Origin: a virus
Reading direction: 5' to 3' (one strand)
IMG/VR virus record: IMGVR_UViG_3300025151_000064
Location: 1-46,774 of that record
DNA: 46,774 bases
In this document: positions 22,731 to 28,619 of the stretch, piece after piece
Numbering within the stretch: position 1 is the first letter of the stretch
How the letters are laid out: each line of letters begins with the position of its first letter
Notes under the pieces: model-generated
Seen by the model: only the letters and a program-made list of their open reading frames with translations
Told to the model about the DNA's origin: nothing
Database searches by the model: none
Translations under genes and position numbers: made by a program

Positions 22731-23465
22731 ATGACCAACTTATTGAAATTCCGTCCTAATTCTAAGATCCTAAAAACCGGCAAGGCTTTCGGTATGCGAC
22801 CTTGTGAGGTTTCCGCTTTTGCTATCCTTGCCGGTCATACTTGCCCGGGCGCAAAAGATTGCCTAGCTAAGGTGATGATTGAGGAAATGAAGCGGAAACT
22901 GATTGACGGTAAGCACTCAAAATTTCGTTGCTTTGCTGCCACTAGTGAAGTGGGAAGGGCAAACGTATTCAACGCTCATAAGCACAACACCGATTTACTA
23001 CAAGATTGTAAGACAAAAGAAGAGATGGCCGAATTAATAATAGAATCGATTATTGCCAATTGTAGCAAAGCTATTCAATTAATTAGGGTACATTGGTCTG
23101 GTGACTTCTTTAGTCAAATGTATTTTGATGCATGGCTATTAGTTGCAAAACGAATGAGAAATATTCGATTCTATGCCTACACTAAGAGCCTCAATTTTTG
23201 GAAGCGTAGGGAATACGAGATCCCCCATAATCTATTTTTAACCGCTAGTCGTGGTGGTCGTTACGATCATCTCATCGGTAAAATCTTTGCTGATCGTGAG
23301 GCTGTCGTGGTATTCAGTGAAGAGGAAGCGGAAAGACTAGGCCTAGAACTAGATACCGATGACACCCACGCGGCAGGCTATGGGGGCGACTTTGCGTTAC
23401 TCATTCATGGTAATCAACCATCGGGAAGCGATGCCCAAAAAGCTTGGAAGAAACTACATGCATAG
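22731..23465 (+). CDS. Gp88-family phage protein
   Basis: 244 residues. Matches the phage Gp88 family along its length: RPNSKILKTGKAFGMRPCEV, LAGHTCPGAKDC (Cys-rich), FAATSEVGRANVF, VHWSGDFFSQMYFDAWLLVA, FYAYTKSLNFW, FLTASRGGRYDHLI and, near the end, LLIHGNQPSGSDAQKAW. The family is widespread in phages and has no proven activity; the conserved Cys and the GDFFSQ and YAYTKS motifs suggest an enzyme. Preceded by TTTTAAGGAAC and the module 1 promoter. First gene of the accessory region. Confidence 0.85.
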   Translation: MTNLLKFRPNSKILKTGKAFGMRPCEVSAFAILAGHTCPGAKDCLAKVMIEEMKRKLIDGKHSKFRCFAATSEVGRANVFNAHKHNTDLLQDCKTKEEMAELIIESIIANCSKAIQLIRVHWSGDFFSQMYFDAWLLVAKRMRNIRFYAYTKSLNFWKRREYEIPHNLFLTASRGGRYDHLIGKIFADREAVVVFSEEEAERLGLELDTDDTHAAGYGGDFALLIHGNQPSGSDAQKAWKKLHA

Positions 23466-23476
23466 GAGGATTAAAA

Positions 23477-23560
23477 ATGAAATTCTTGAAAACAGACAGT
23501 ACGCCTAAAATGCTTTTCATGGTCATTGTCATAAGCCTAGCAATTAGGATCCTAATATAA
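23477..23560 (+). CDS. Single-membrane-span microprotein
   Basis: 27 residues. A perfect AGGAGG ribosome site lies 7 bases before the ATG. The sequence MKFLKTDSTPKMLFMVIVIS continues LAIRILI: a short basic head and one hydrophobic span of about 15 residues. A terminator follows 10 bases after the stop. Well-placed expression signals make it credible despite the length. Confidence 0.5.
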   Translation: MKFLKTDSTPKMLFMVIVISLAIRILI

Positions 23561-23570
23561 CTAGGGAAGG

Positions 23571-23601
23571 CCTCCTACCAGAAATGGTAGGGGGTTTTTT
23601 T
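23571..23601 (+). terminator. Strong intrinsic terminator, module 2
   Basis: CCTCCTACCA (23571-23580), GAAA tetraloop, TGGTAGGGGG (23585-23594), then seven T (23595-23601). A near-perfect 10-bp stem with one G-U. Confidence 0.92.
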
Positions 23602-23611
23602 ATCTCTGGGG

Positions 23612-23720
23612 TGAAAAGAGGGCCGATAGTATACACCCACCTAGTTGCACGCAGTGACCATGAAAAGAGGGCCGTCTGGGGGGAGGCAACTCCGTAGGAG
23701 ACCTACCGGTCGGCCTTATT
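23612..23720 (+). repeat. GC-rich repeat cluster, module 2 (two copies)
   Basis: TGAAAAGAGGGCCG occurs at 23612-23625 and 23661-23674, 49 bases apart, and CGGCCTTATTT (23711-23721) is the right arm for either copy. The first repeat starts 11 bases after the T-run of the terminator. There is no gene between 23561 and 23868 (308 bp). Confidence 0.75.
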
Positions 23721-23756
23721 TACAGCCATGCTAATCCTGCATCATGGGGCTATAAA

Positions 23757-23826
23757 ATAGTCAGAAAATAATTATGGATTTCTTTAATTATGGGCTTGCA
23801 ATATGTCGATTCTATAATTAGACTGA
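23757..23826 (+). promoter_or_regulatory. AT-rich promoter region, module 2
   Basis: TCAGAAAATAATTATGGATT (23761-23780) is closely similar to module 3. TTGCAA, a 17-base spacer (containing TGTCGATT at 23804-23811) and TAGACT give a sigma70-like promoter; TATAAT also lies directly after TGTCGATT. The ATG follows 65 bases after TGTCGATT. Confidence 0.55.
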
Positions 23827-23868
23827 TATGTAATAAGTTTATTAATCCTAATTTAAGGAACCCTAGAC

Positions 23869-24024
23869 ATGGAACTGAATTATATCTGGAATGAGAATTA
23901 CCCGATTGCTATTCACGTAGATGACAAGAACGCATCGCCCCAGAGTTTACAACTATTATCGAATATGGAAGATTTGCCCGTCCGACATATCCCAACCAAC
24001 AAAAGTTACTACCCACAATCCTAA
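23869..24024 (+). CDS. Hypothetical small protein
   Basis: 51 residues. Start has the shared leader AAGGAACCCTAGACATG. Sequence MELNYIWNENYPIAIHVDDK runs on through a polar stretch to HIPTNKSYYPQS. No domain recognised. It is the first gene of the module 2 transcript, and its neighbours use the same leader. Confidence 0.55.
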   Translation: MELNYIWNENYPIAIHVDDKNASPQSLQLLSNMEDLPVRHIPTNKSYYPQS

Positions 24025-24042
24025 TTACAAGGAACCCTAGAC

Positions 24043-24243
24043 ATGAACGATCGAACGATAAATTTAGTTGCCCTACGTGTTGCAATCGCTAAGTTAGAAA
24101 TGGAATGCGTAGGGTTAAAATCCCGAGGACAATCAGCCTATAGCCAATTGAAGAATGCTTTAGGGTTGAAGGGGAGCAAGGCCAAAGTCTTAGAACAGGC
24201 TAAAGCCATTTATGAAGCGGGCAAAGTAGCCCATAACATTTAG
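24043..24243 (+). CDS. Hypothetical helical protein
   Basis: 66 residues with the shared leader AAGGAACCCTAGACATG. Two helices, LVALRVAIAKLEMECVGLKS and NALGLKGSKAKVLEQAKAIY, both amphipathic and basic, suggest a compact helical bundle. Second gene of the module 2 transcript. Function unknown. Confidence 0.65.
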   Translation: MNDRTINLVALRVAIAKLEMECVGLKSRGQSAYSQLKNALGLKGSKAKVLEQAKAIYEAGKVAHNI

Positions 24244-24291
24244 TCACCTAGGGGGATGAAATACTCCCCCATATTTTAAGGAACCCTAGAA

Positions 24292-24468
24292 ATGAACTAC
24301 CGAGAAAAGTGTTCAATATTAGCCAAAGAAGTTGCCCAGAATATGAGCGTTAAAGAACTACGTGAATATATGGAATACACGGTATATGACGGGGCGAAGT
24401 CTGACACGGGGATGTTTGACTTCTGGAAAGAAGAACTAAAATCAATGAAAGAAGAAAGGGCAGAGTAA
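24292..24468 (+). CDS. Hypothetical small charged helical protein
   Basis: 58 residues with the leader AAGGAACCCTAGAAATG. MNYREKCSILAKEVAQNMSV leads into KELREYMEYTVYDGAKSD and a charged C-terminal helix (WKEELKSMKEERAE). Its stop overlaps the next start (TAATG). Not long enough for routine prediction but it carries the same leader as five neighbours. Confidence 0.6.
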   Translation: MNYREKCSILAKEVAQNMSVKELREYMEYTVYDGAKSDTGMFDFWKEELKSMKEERAE

Positions 24469-24713
24469 TGAAAGTTAAAGACGCAATCAAGTATTTGAAC
24501 CAATTAGACCCAGAGGATCACATCGTGATCGCATGGTGGGACATGGGCATGTTTTATGATCCAGATCCAGAACAGACACGGTTTGACCCACCTGTCACAA
24601 AGACCGAGTGGGAAGACGTAGTACATATCGGTGATGATATGGATTGGAGTATGACGCACGAATCGTTATCGAGCGTTATGGATATGGAGATTGAAAACAA
24701 CCGGAAACAGTAG
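24468..24713 (+). CDS. Hypothetical acidic protein
   Basis: 81 residues in a TAATG overlap with the previous gene. The start MKVKDAIKYLNQLDPEDHIV (KDAIKYLNQLDPED) followed by IAWWDMGMFYDPDPEQTR resembles a small phage domain that begins with V.(D/E)AI..L..LDP(D/E). The rest is acidic, with WSMTHESLSSVMDMEIE. A terminator follows at 24725. Confidence 0.65.
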   Translation: MKVKDAIKYLNQLDPEDHIVIAWWDMGMFYDPDPEQTRFDPPVTKTEWEDVVHIGDDMDWSMTHESLSSVMDMEIENNRKQ

Positions 24714-24724
24714 CCTAAAACCCT

Positions 24725-24752
24725 AGCCCCTGAAACATGGGGCTTCTCTTTT
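24725..24752 (+). terminator. Intrinsic terminator, module 3
   Basis: AGCCCC (24725-24730), eight-base loop, GGGGCT (24739-24744), then TCTCTTTT. Weaker T-tract than modules 1 and 2 but the same position: straight after the last gene and just before the repeat. Confidence 0.7.
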
Positions 24753-24762
24753 GCCCAGAGGT

Positions 24763-24823
24763 TGAAAAGAGGGCCGACCCGTGCCTGCGGCTCTTTCCAG
24801 TCGTACCTCCTGTCGGCTCTTTC
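24763..24823 (+). repeat. GC-rich repeat cluster, module 3 (one left arm, two right arms)
   Basis: TGAAAAGAGGGCCG at 24763-24776 is followed by CGGCTCTTTC twice (24788-24797 and 24814-24823). Left arm AGAGGGCCGAC can pair with GTCGGCTCTTT by Watson-Crick and G-U pairs, giving two competing hairpins ahead of a T-rich tail. No gene lies between 24714 and 25017 (304 bp). Confidence 0.75.
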
Positions 24824-24879
24824 TTCATCTTCTCCAGAGAATCAGAGGACTTGTTGGTGTTAAAATAGGTAAGATATAA

Positions 24880-24957
24880 GGTCAGAATTATTTTATGGAT
24901 TTTTTGTCAAAATAGTAACCAAACCTATTTACTTACTAGTAATCTGTCGATTATACT
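24880..24957 (+). promoter_or_regulatory. AT-rich promoter region, module 3
   Basis: TCAGAATTATTTTATGGATT (24882-24901) repeats module 2. GTCAAAATAGTAACC (24906-24920) repeats the box of site 1 at 15348. TGTCGATT (24945-24952) and TATACT (24951-24956) are the likely promoter core, with TTTACT 18 bases upstream. ATG is 73 bases after TGTCGATT. Confidence 0.55.
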
Positions 24958-25017
24958 TAATAGCAGAGTTGAGGCACTTAGCCAAAACCAAAACCCTAGT
25001 TTAAGAGAACCCTAGAC

Positions 25018-25548
25018 ATGACCATTATTTATCCATCAATAAAAACACAAAGACCAATCGACCTGACAAACCTTGTCGAGGTTTACCGTAATCTTAACGT
25101 AACGGATAAGACTAGAATCCCTCAAGAATTGCGGACAGAGTCCGGAGTGTATGGCTGCCCGATCTATAGTATCTGCCAAAATGGTAGGATCGTAGGTTAT
25201 AGCAATAACCTGATTTTGGAAGATGTTCGAATCCGTATTCAGGAAGGGGGACAACGTCGAGCCAAAGAAGAAGACCGCAAAAACGTACACGCCTATTTCG
25301 TCGGGAAGCTTGTTCCCCATGTTAGCGGAGTTTGCAAGGCATCCGGCGGTTTCCCTGTCAACCCGTATCGACCGAAACAGGGTGACAAGTGTTTCACTTA
25401 TCGAGTCAATGCATTCGTTGCCGAGGTTGGGGAACGCCAAGACATTGACTCCCCGTTTTGGTATGCCGGTGCTGTGAAGCTTTCCCACGAGGGTCAATGT
25501 GCTACGGTTTACCTTCCCCGTGAAACTGTAGCCCCAGATCTTACCTAA
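25018..25548 (+). CDS. Hypothetical protein with basic core
   Basis: 176 residues with the leader AAGAGAACCCTAGACATG. Mixed alpha/beta: ELRTESGVYGCPIYSICQNG, a basic RIQEGGQRRAKEEDRK stretch (about 74-89), VNPYRPKQGDKCFTYRVNAF and a C-terminal beta segment (QCATVYLPRETV). No family or catalytic signature recognised. First gene of module 3; the structured element at 25562 follows 13 bases after its stop. Confidence 0.65.
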   Translation: MTIIYPSIKTQRPIDLTNLVEVYRNLNVTDKTRIPQELRTESGVYGCPIYSICQNGRIVGYSNNLILEDVRIRIQEGGQRRAKEEDRKNVHAYFVGKLVPHVSGVCKASGGFPVNPYRPKQGDKCFTYRVNAFVAEVGERQDIDSPFWYAGAVKLSHEGQCATVYLPRETVAPDLT

Positions 25549-25561
25549 TAACTAGGGTGTC

Positions 25562-25711
25562 CTAGGCATGACTCAAAACTGCCTATTCTCAAATAATTGG
25601 GACTAGCTCGCAACCCAGTGAACTTAGTCCATTGCTCAGAGGTTGCCGCATATGCAGGCTTTGGATTGTCCCAGTTATTTTTTCTAGGCATGACTCAAAA
25701 CTGCCTATTCT
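25562..25711 (+). ncRNA. Putative structured RNA flanked by exact 28-bp direct repeats
   Basis: The same 28 bases occur at 25562-25589 and 25684-25711. Each copy contains the hairpin TAGGCA(11)TGCCTA; the second is followed by TTCTTTTTCTC. Between them AATAATTGGGAC (25592-25603) pairs with GTCCCAGTTATT (25668-25679, 12 bp with one G-U), followed by six T. Inside lie GCAACC/GGTTGC (25610-25615 with 25641-25646) and GCATATGC (25648-25655). No convincing gene fits. It may be a noncoding RNA with its own terminator, an attenuator for the 25744 gene or an inserted element. Confidence 0.6.
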
Positions 25712-25743
25712 TTTTCTCACTCCAATTTTTAGGAACTAATAAC

Positions 25744-26373
25744 ATGACTGACACAATTCTCAACATTCATACCGATTTTTTCAACCAGCAAGCTGACACC
25801 GTTTACAACACCATTGAGCAAGAATTGCAATTAGCGATGGATCGGTTTTTGCGTGAGCATAAACTACAACAGGAATTCAATAACGGAAATGTCTGGTTTG
25901 AGAATCAGGTCGAGATCCTAACCTGTGACAAAGACGGACGTATCGAAGGGTCTGAAGCTTACGTCGAAATGCCCGAGTATATCGGAACCCGTAAGGATAG
26001 CGACAAAGACCGATTTGACGATCCAGACGTAGAAGACATCCACTCGTCGACTTGGCACACTAAGACCGAAAGAATTTTCGATTGGATCTCTTGGAGTTAT
26101 TCCAACTATCCAAATGCTACCGATGTCACGGTTTCCATCCGTGGGTTATACGATGACGGAAGTGAACACGGATGCACTATTGAATGGACGGGGTTTGTGG
26201 TCGAGTTCAAACGAGAGACTTTCAAAATCGTTCGGTTTCACTTCCCCAATATTGACATCAATGAGGCTGAATTTATTAAAGGCGGTTTGACTAGGGAAGA
26301 AGCCATCGCTCATTGCAAGCGAGAAGACTCGCACGAGATGTGGACGTGGTTTGACGGATGGACAGCAGAGTGA
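25744..26373 (+). CDS. Hypothetical protein with GGLTREEAIAHC motif
   Basis: 209 residues from the ATG at 25744 (TTTTTAGGAACTAATAAC precedes it); an upstream in-frame ATG lies in the structured element. N-terminal helices (QQADTVYNTIEQELQLAMDR), acidic linker (RKDSDKDRFDDPDVED) and a beta-rich centre (VTVSIRGLYDDGSEHGC). The end carries GGLTREEAIAHCKREDSHE, a short motif (G-x-x-T-R-E-E-A-x-x-H-C-x-x-x-x-x-H) known at the ends of many phage and plasmid proteins, possibly a small metal-binding unit. Function unknown. Confidence 0.7.
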   Translation: MTDTILNIHTDFFNQQADTVYNTIEQELQLAMDRFLREHKLQQEFNNGNVWFENQVEILTCDKDGRIEGSEAYVEMPEYIGTRKDSDKDRFDDPDVEDIHSSTWHTKTERIFDWISWSYSNYPNATDVTVSIRGLYDDGSEHGCTIEWTGFVVEFKRETFKIVRFHFPNIDINEAEFIKGGLTREEAIAHCKREDSHEMWTWFDGWTAE

Positions 26374-26435
26374 GAAGGGGGGGAGGTCAAGCAATTGGCC
26401 TTCTCTCTGTGGTATTTCCCCCCTAGTAGCACCCT

Positions 26436-26481
26436 CAAAAAAAATTTAGGGGTATCCCCCACAAAAAAAATTTTGGGGTAT
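26436..26481 (+). repeat. Tandem 20-bp repeat upstream of the 26527 gene
   Basis: CAAAAAAAATTTWGGGGTAT occurs at 26436-26455 (W is A) and 26462-26481 (W is T), 26 bases apart. The A8 tract and GGGGTAT recur with the second copy ending in TATACT, a possible -10, 43 bases before the ATG. Curved A-tract DNA and a 26-bp period suggest a protein-binding or promoter-activating region. Confidence 0.6.
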
Positions 26482-26526
26482 ACTGGACGCTGTAATGTAA
26501 CCCTGTAGTCGTGCAAAGGAGTAGCC

Positions 26527-26757
26527 ATGTCTGAAGAACAACAGGAATTCGAATTCGTCCATCAGGAGACGGAGATCAACGAACGCCCCTCCCCGGAAAA
26601 AATTGAGATGATAAAGAAGGTGGAAGGGATGATGCAAACTACCCTCCCTAAAGTAGAGCAGATGCTTGCAATGAAGGAGGAAACTCGTCAGATGATATCG
26701 GAGGTTAAAAACCTCCTCCAAGAAGTCGAAGAAATAACAAAAAGATTATCCGACTAA
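26527..26757 (+). CDS. Small acidic coiled-coil protein
   Basis: 76 residues with AAAGGAG 5 bases before the ATG. A polar acidic start (EEQQEFEFVHQETEINE) and a long heptad-like helix (MIKKVEGMMQTTLPKVEQML, then KEETRQMISEVKNLLQEVEE) predict a coiled coil. The gene lies on its own between the tandem repeat and the palindrome site 3 operon. Function unknown. Confidence 0.7.
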   Translation: MSEEQQEFEFVHQETEINERPSPEKIEMIKKVEGMMQTTLPKVEQMLAMKEETRQMISEVKNLLQEVEEITKRLSD

Positions 26758-26864
26758 GCTTTATCTCTTCTCCAGAAGACCCTACAATGGTAGATGGAGA
26801 GGTCTATTAACATAAATATTAATATTACCCAGAGTAATAGTTTTATAGTATACCTTACGATTTC

Positions 26865-26879
26865 GTGAATTTAATTCAC
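26865..26879 (-). promoter_or_regulatory. Palindromic operator-like motif (site 3)
   Basis: GTGAATTTAATTCAC at 26865-26879; its reverse complement is exactly GTGAATTAAATTCAC, as at 18347. On the minus strand it is followed by GAAATCGTAAGGTATACTAT, similar to the box at 18362. On the plus strand it lies between a TATAGTATACC sequence and the GGAG ribosome site of the 26893 gene, ideal for repression. Confidence 0.55.
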
Positions 26880-26892
26880 AGGAGTAGCAACA

Positions 26893-27291
26893 ATGGCAAA
26901 AGCCCCCGCAAAGAAAACGGAAGAGAATCCTCTGGAAGCAAAGATGCAGGCACTCGCAAGTGCAATGGCAACGGTTTCAGAGTCAGTGTCCACTATCAAT
27001 GAACGATTATCCGAACTAGAGCCTAAGGTGGACCGAGTCCTTCCTCGTGAAGGCCCGGTGCCTATTGAAGTCTGGCTTTCTCTGGACAAAGAGACTGTAG
27101 TCGCAAATGCTCTAAAGGGGTGTGTCGAGGGTATTCTGGCGAATGCACCTCTTCACAATCTTGGGGATCCACACATGCAGGCTGAATACGCTAGAATAGC
27201 TATAGGGATGGCTGAGGTCTTCCTTCTAGAGGTTGCAAAGAAGAAAAATCAGACACTAGAGGTAAAAACCGATGAACAAGATACTGAGTAA
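26893..27291 (+). CDS. Hypothetical protein with coiled-coil start
   Basis: 132 residues with CAGGAG 8 bases before the ATG. Lys/Ala-rich tail (AKAPAKKTEENPLEAK), a heptad helix (MATVSESVSTINERLSELEP) and a globular C-terminal part (GCVEGILANAPLHNLGDP, IAIGMAEVFLLEVAKK). The start is 14 bases after the palindrome, so it is probably controlled there. Its end overlaps the small membrane protein gene. Function unknown. Confidence 0.65.
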   Translation: MAKAPAKKTEENPLEAKMQALASAMATVSESVSTINERLSELEPKVDRVLPREGPVPIEVWLSLDKETVVANALKGCVEGILANAPLHNLGDPHMQAEYARIAIGMAEVFLLEVAKKKNQTLEVKTDEQDTE

Positions 27292-27487
27292 CGTAAAAGG
27301 CATGTTTTCTGACTGGTTAGCGTCCACAAAGTCAAAAAGACTGGTCGCAGCCATCGTAACCTCGGTTTTCACCACAATTGGCGTGGAAACAGGGTGGTTG
27401 AGTGAGTCTCAAGCGTTAAATATCGCTGGAATCGTCATTGCAGCCATTCTTGGTGACTCGTATCGTCCTATGAACCCTGAGAAGTAA
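27272..27487 (+). CDS. Two-span membrane protein, holin-like
   Basis: 71 residues. KRLVAAIVTSVFTTIGVETG (about 23-42) and ALNIAGIVIAAILGDSYRP (about 48-66) are two hydrophobic helices divided by a short polar turn (WLSESQ). The size and layout match small class II-like phage holins and related phage membrane proteins. It overlaps the previous gene by 20 bases and is followed by another membrane protein gene. Lysis function is inference; no endolysin lies beside it. Confidence 0.6.
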   Translation: MNKILSNVKGMFSDWLASTKSKRLVAAIVTSVFTTIGVETGWLSESQALNIAGIVIAAILGDSYRPMNPEK

Positions 27488-27488
27488 G

Positions 27489-27785
27489 ATGGGACGTAGA
27501 AGACGAGCTAGAAGGGATGATATGGACGATCAGGGCTATTACACCAAACCTGACGCTAAATCTTCCCGTATAGAAGCCAAAACCGAGGCTAAAAGCGACA
27601 AATACGACTATAAGATCTCGAAAGTCGATGCCAAGGCAGAAAAAAGCTACGCCACCGCTGCTAAACGCAACTCATTAGCCAATTTGATAAAATGGGTGCT
27701 AATAGCAGTGGGTGTCCTCTATTCACTGACCAAATTCGGTGGATCAGGCTTACTAGACAAAGCGAAAGGGTTAATCGGACTATGA
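27489..27785 (+). CDS. Membrane-anchored basic protein
   Basis: 98 residues. Arg-rich start (GRRRRARRDDMDDQG), Lys/Ala/Asp-rich middle (SSRIEAKTEAKSDKYDYKIS) and one transmembrane helix near residues 68-81 (LIKWVLIAVGVLYSL), with a short GGSGLLDKAKGLIG tail. One base after the preceding gene. Could be a spanin- or holin-associated protein, or an envelope-directed effector. No family assigned. Confidence 0.65.
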   Translation: MGRRRRARRDDMDDQGYYTKPDAKSSRIEAKTEAKSDKYDYKISKVDAKAEKSYATAAKRNSLANLIKWVLIAVGVLYSLTKFGGSGLLDKAKGLIGL

Positions 27786-27973
27786 GAACTAGATTTATCA
27801 AAGATTATGTCAAGAATCGCATGGTAATACGTGGTCCCTTCACTGAAGATACAGTGATGGTCAGCAAGTACCTCGTTTCCAGCGGATATAAGCCAGTTAC
27901 TCTCGTAGCGTACTGGAAGCATGTCCTTTTCTGGTGGAAGAAGCCTAAATCGACTCCTCTCCAGAAAAAGTAA
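27782..27973 (+). CDS. Small basic hypothetical protein
   Basis: 63 residues in an ATGA overlap with the previous gene. Sequence MRTRFIKDYVKNRMVIRGPF, then SKYLVSSGYKPVTLVAYWKHVLFWWKKP: basic and aromatic with no clear membrane span. An upstream in-frame ATG at 27692 is rejected because it has no ribosome site and lies in the upstream gene. Function unknown. Confidence 0.6.
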   Translation: MRTRFIKDYVKNRMVIRGPFTEDTVMVSKYLVSSGYKPVTLVAYWKHVLFWWKKPKSTPLQKK

Positions 27974-28021
27974 TGACTTTACTTATTAATAAATAACGAC
28001 CGAAGCTTTAGCGAGGGAGTG

Positions 28022-28378
28022 ATGAATCAAGCCCTAAGTGAAGATGCCCTCTTCTACTTCTATCGCTGTGTTCCCCAGAGAATAATTGACGGGGACACGG
28101 TGGTTCTGAAAATAGACCTTGGACTTAACGTCTCAGTCACTGAACCATGCCGTCTCAAAGGCATCAACGCCCCCGAGATACGAGGTTTAGAGCGTCCAGA
28201 GGGGTTAGAGTCCAAAGCCTTCTTAGAATGGCTTCTAGACGGTCCTAGCGACTTTGCCTGCCAGACGTACAAAGACCGAACTGGCAAATACGGGAGATAT
28301 CTTGTCGACCTGTATGCTGATGAGGTTTGCGTTAACGAAGCAATGGTGGCAGAAGGCTATGCAGAAGAAATCGAATGA
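28022..28378 (+). CDS. Staphylococcal-nuclease-like thermonuclease
   Basis: 118 residues from ATG 28022 with GAGGGAG just upstream; the adjacent GTG at 28019 is rejected. SNase-fold signature is complete: RIIDGDTVVLKIDLG (about 19-33), CRLKGINAPEIRG (about 44-56, catalytic Arg and Asp/Glu set), KAFLEWLL, then KDRTGKYGRYLVDLY (about 85-99) and NEAMVAEGYAEE at the end. No signal peptide, so it acts in the cell, perhaps on host DNA or RNA. It overlaps the DUF3310 gene and sits just before the terminase. Confidence 0.88.
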   Translation: MNQALSEDALFYFYRCVPQRIIDGDTVVLKIDLGLNVSVTEPCRLKGINAPEIRGLERPEGLESKAFLEWLLDGPSDFACQTYKDRTGKYGRYLVDLYADEVCVNEAMVAEGYAEEIE

Positions 28379-28619
28379 TCTCCGTATCAGTGTAGGTGTG
28401 AACGAGCAGGTAAATCACCCGAAACACTACACCAAAGGCAAACTGGAGGCATGGGACGCTATTCATGGTCTCGGATTAGGTTACCTCGCAGGGAATGTGG
28501 TAAAGTATCTAATTAGATACAAGCTGAAAGACAACCCAATGCAGGATCTCTTGAAAGCTCAGGCGTACCTAAACAAGCTAATCGAGGAAGAATCGAATGA
28601 GTCTACTGGATCAGATTAA
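28359..28619 (+). CDS. DUF3310 (SaV-like) protein
   Basis: 86 residues from the ATG at 28359 (AGAAGG upstream), overlapping the nuclease gene by 20 bases. The family signature is nearly complete: VNHPKHYTKGKLEAWDAIH (about 18-36), LGLGYLAGNVVKYLIRYKLK (about 38-57) and DLLKAQAYLNKLIEE. DUF3310 proteins are common in phages and in some cases linked to nucleotide metabolism, but have no settled role. The end overlaps the terminase start. Confidence 0.85.
   Translation: MQKKSNDLRISVGVNEQVNHPKHYTKGKLEAWDAIHGLGLGYLAGNVVKYLIRYKLKDNPMQDLLKAQAYLNKLIEEESNESTGSD

Noticed and set aside
25597-25743. Upstream extension of the 25744 gene from ATG 25597
   Set aside because: It runs through the structured repeat-flanked region, has no ribosome site and encodes hydrophobic sequence unlike the rest of the protein.
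28254-28358. N-terminal extension of the DUF3310 gene from 28254
   Set aside because: It would read through the SNase gene in another frame and adds sequence with no family support. ATG 28359 has a nearby AGAAGG.
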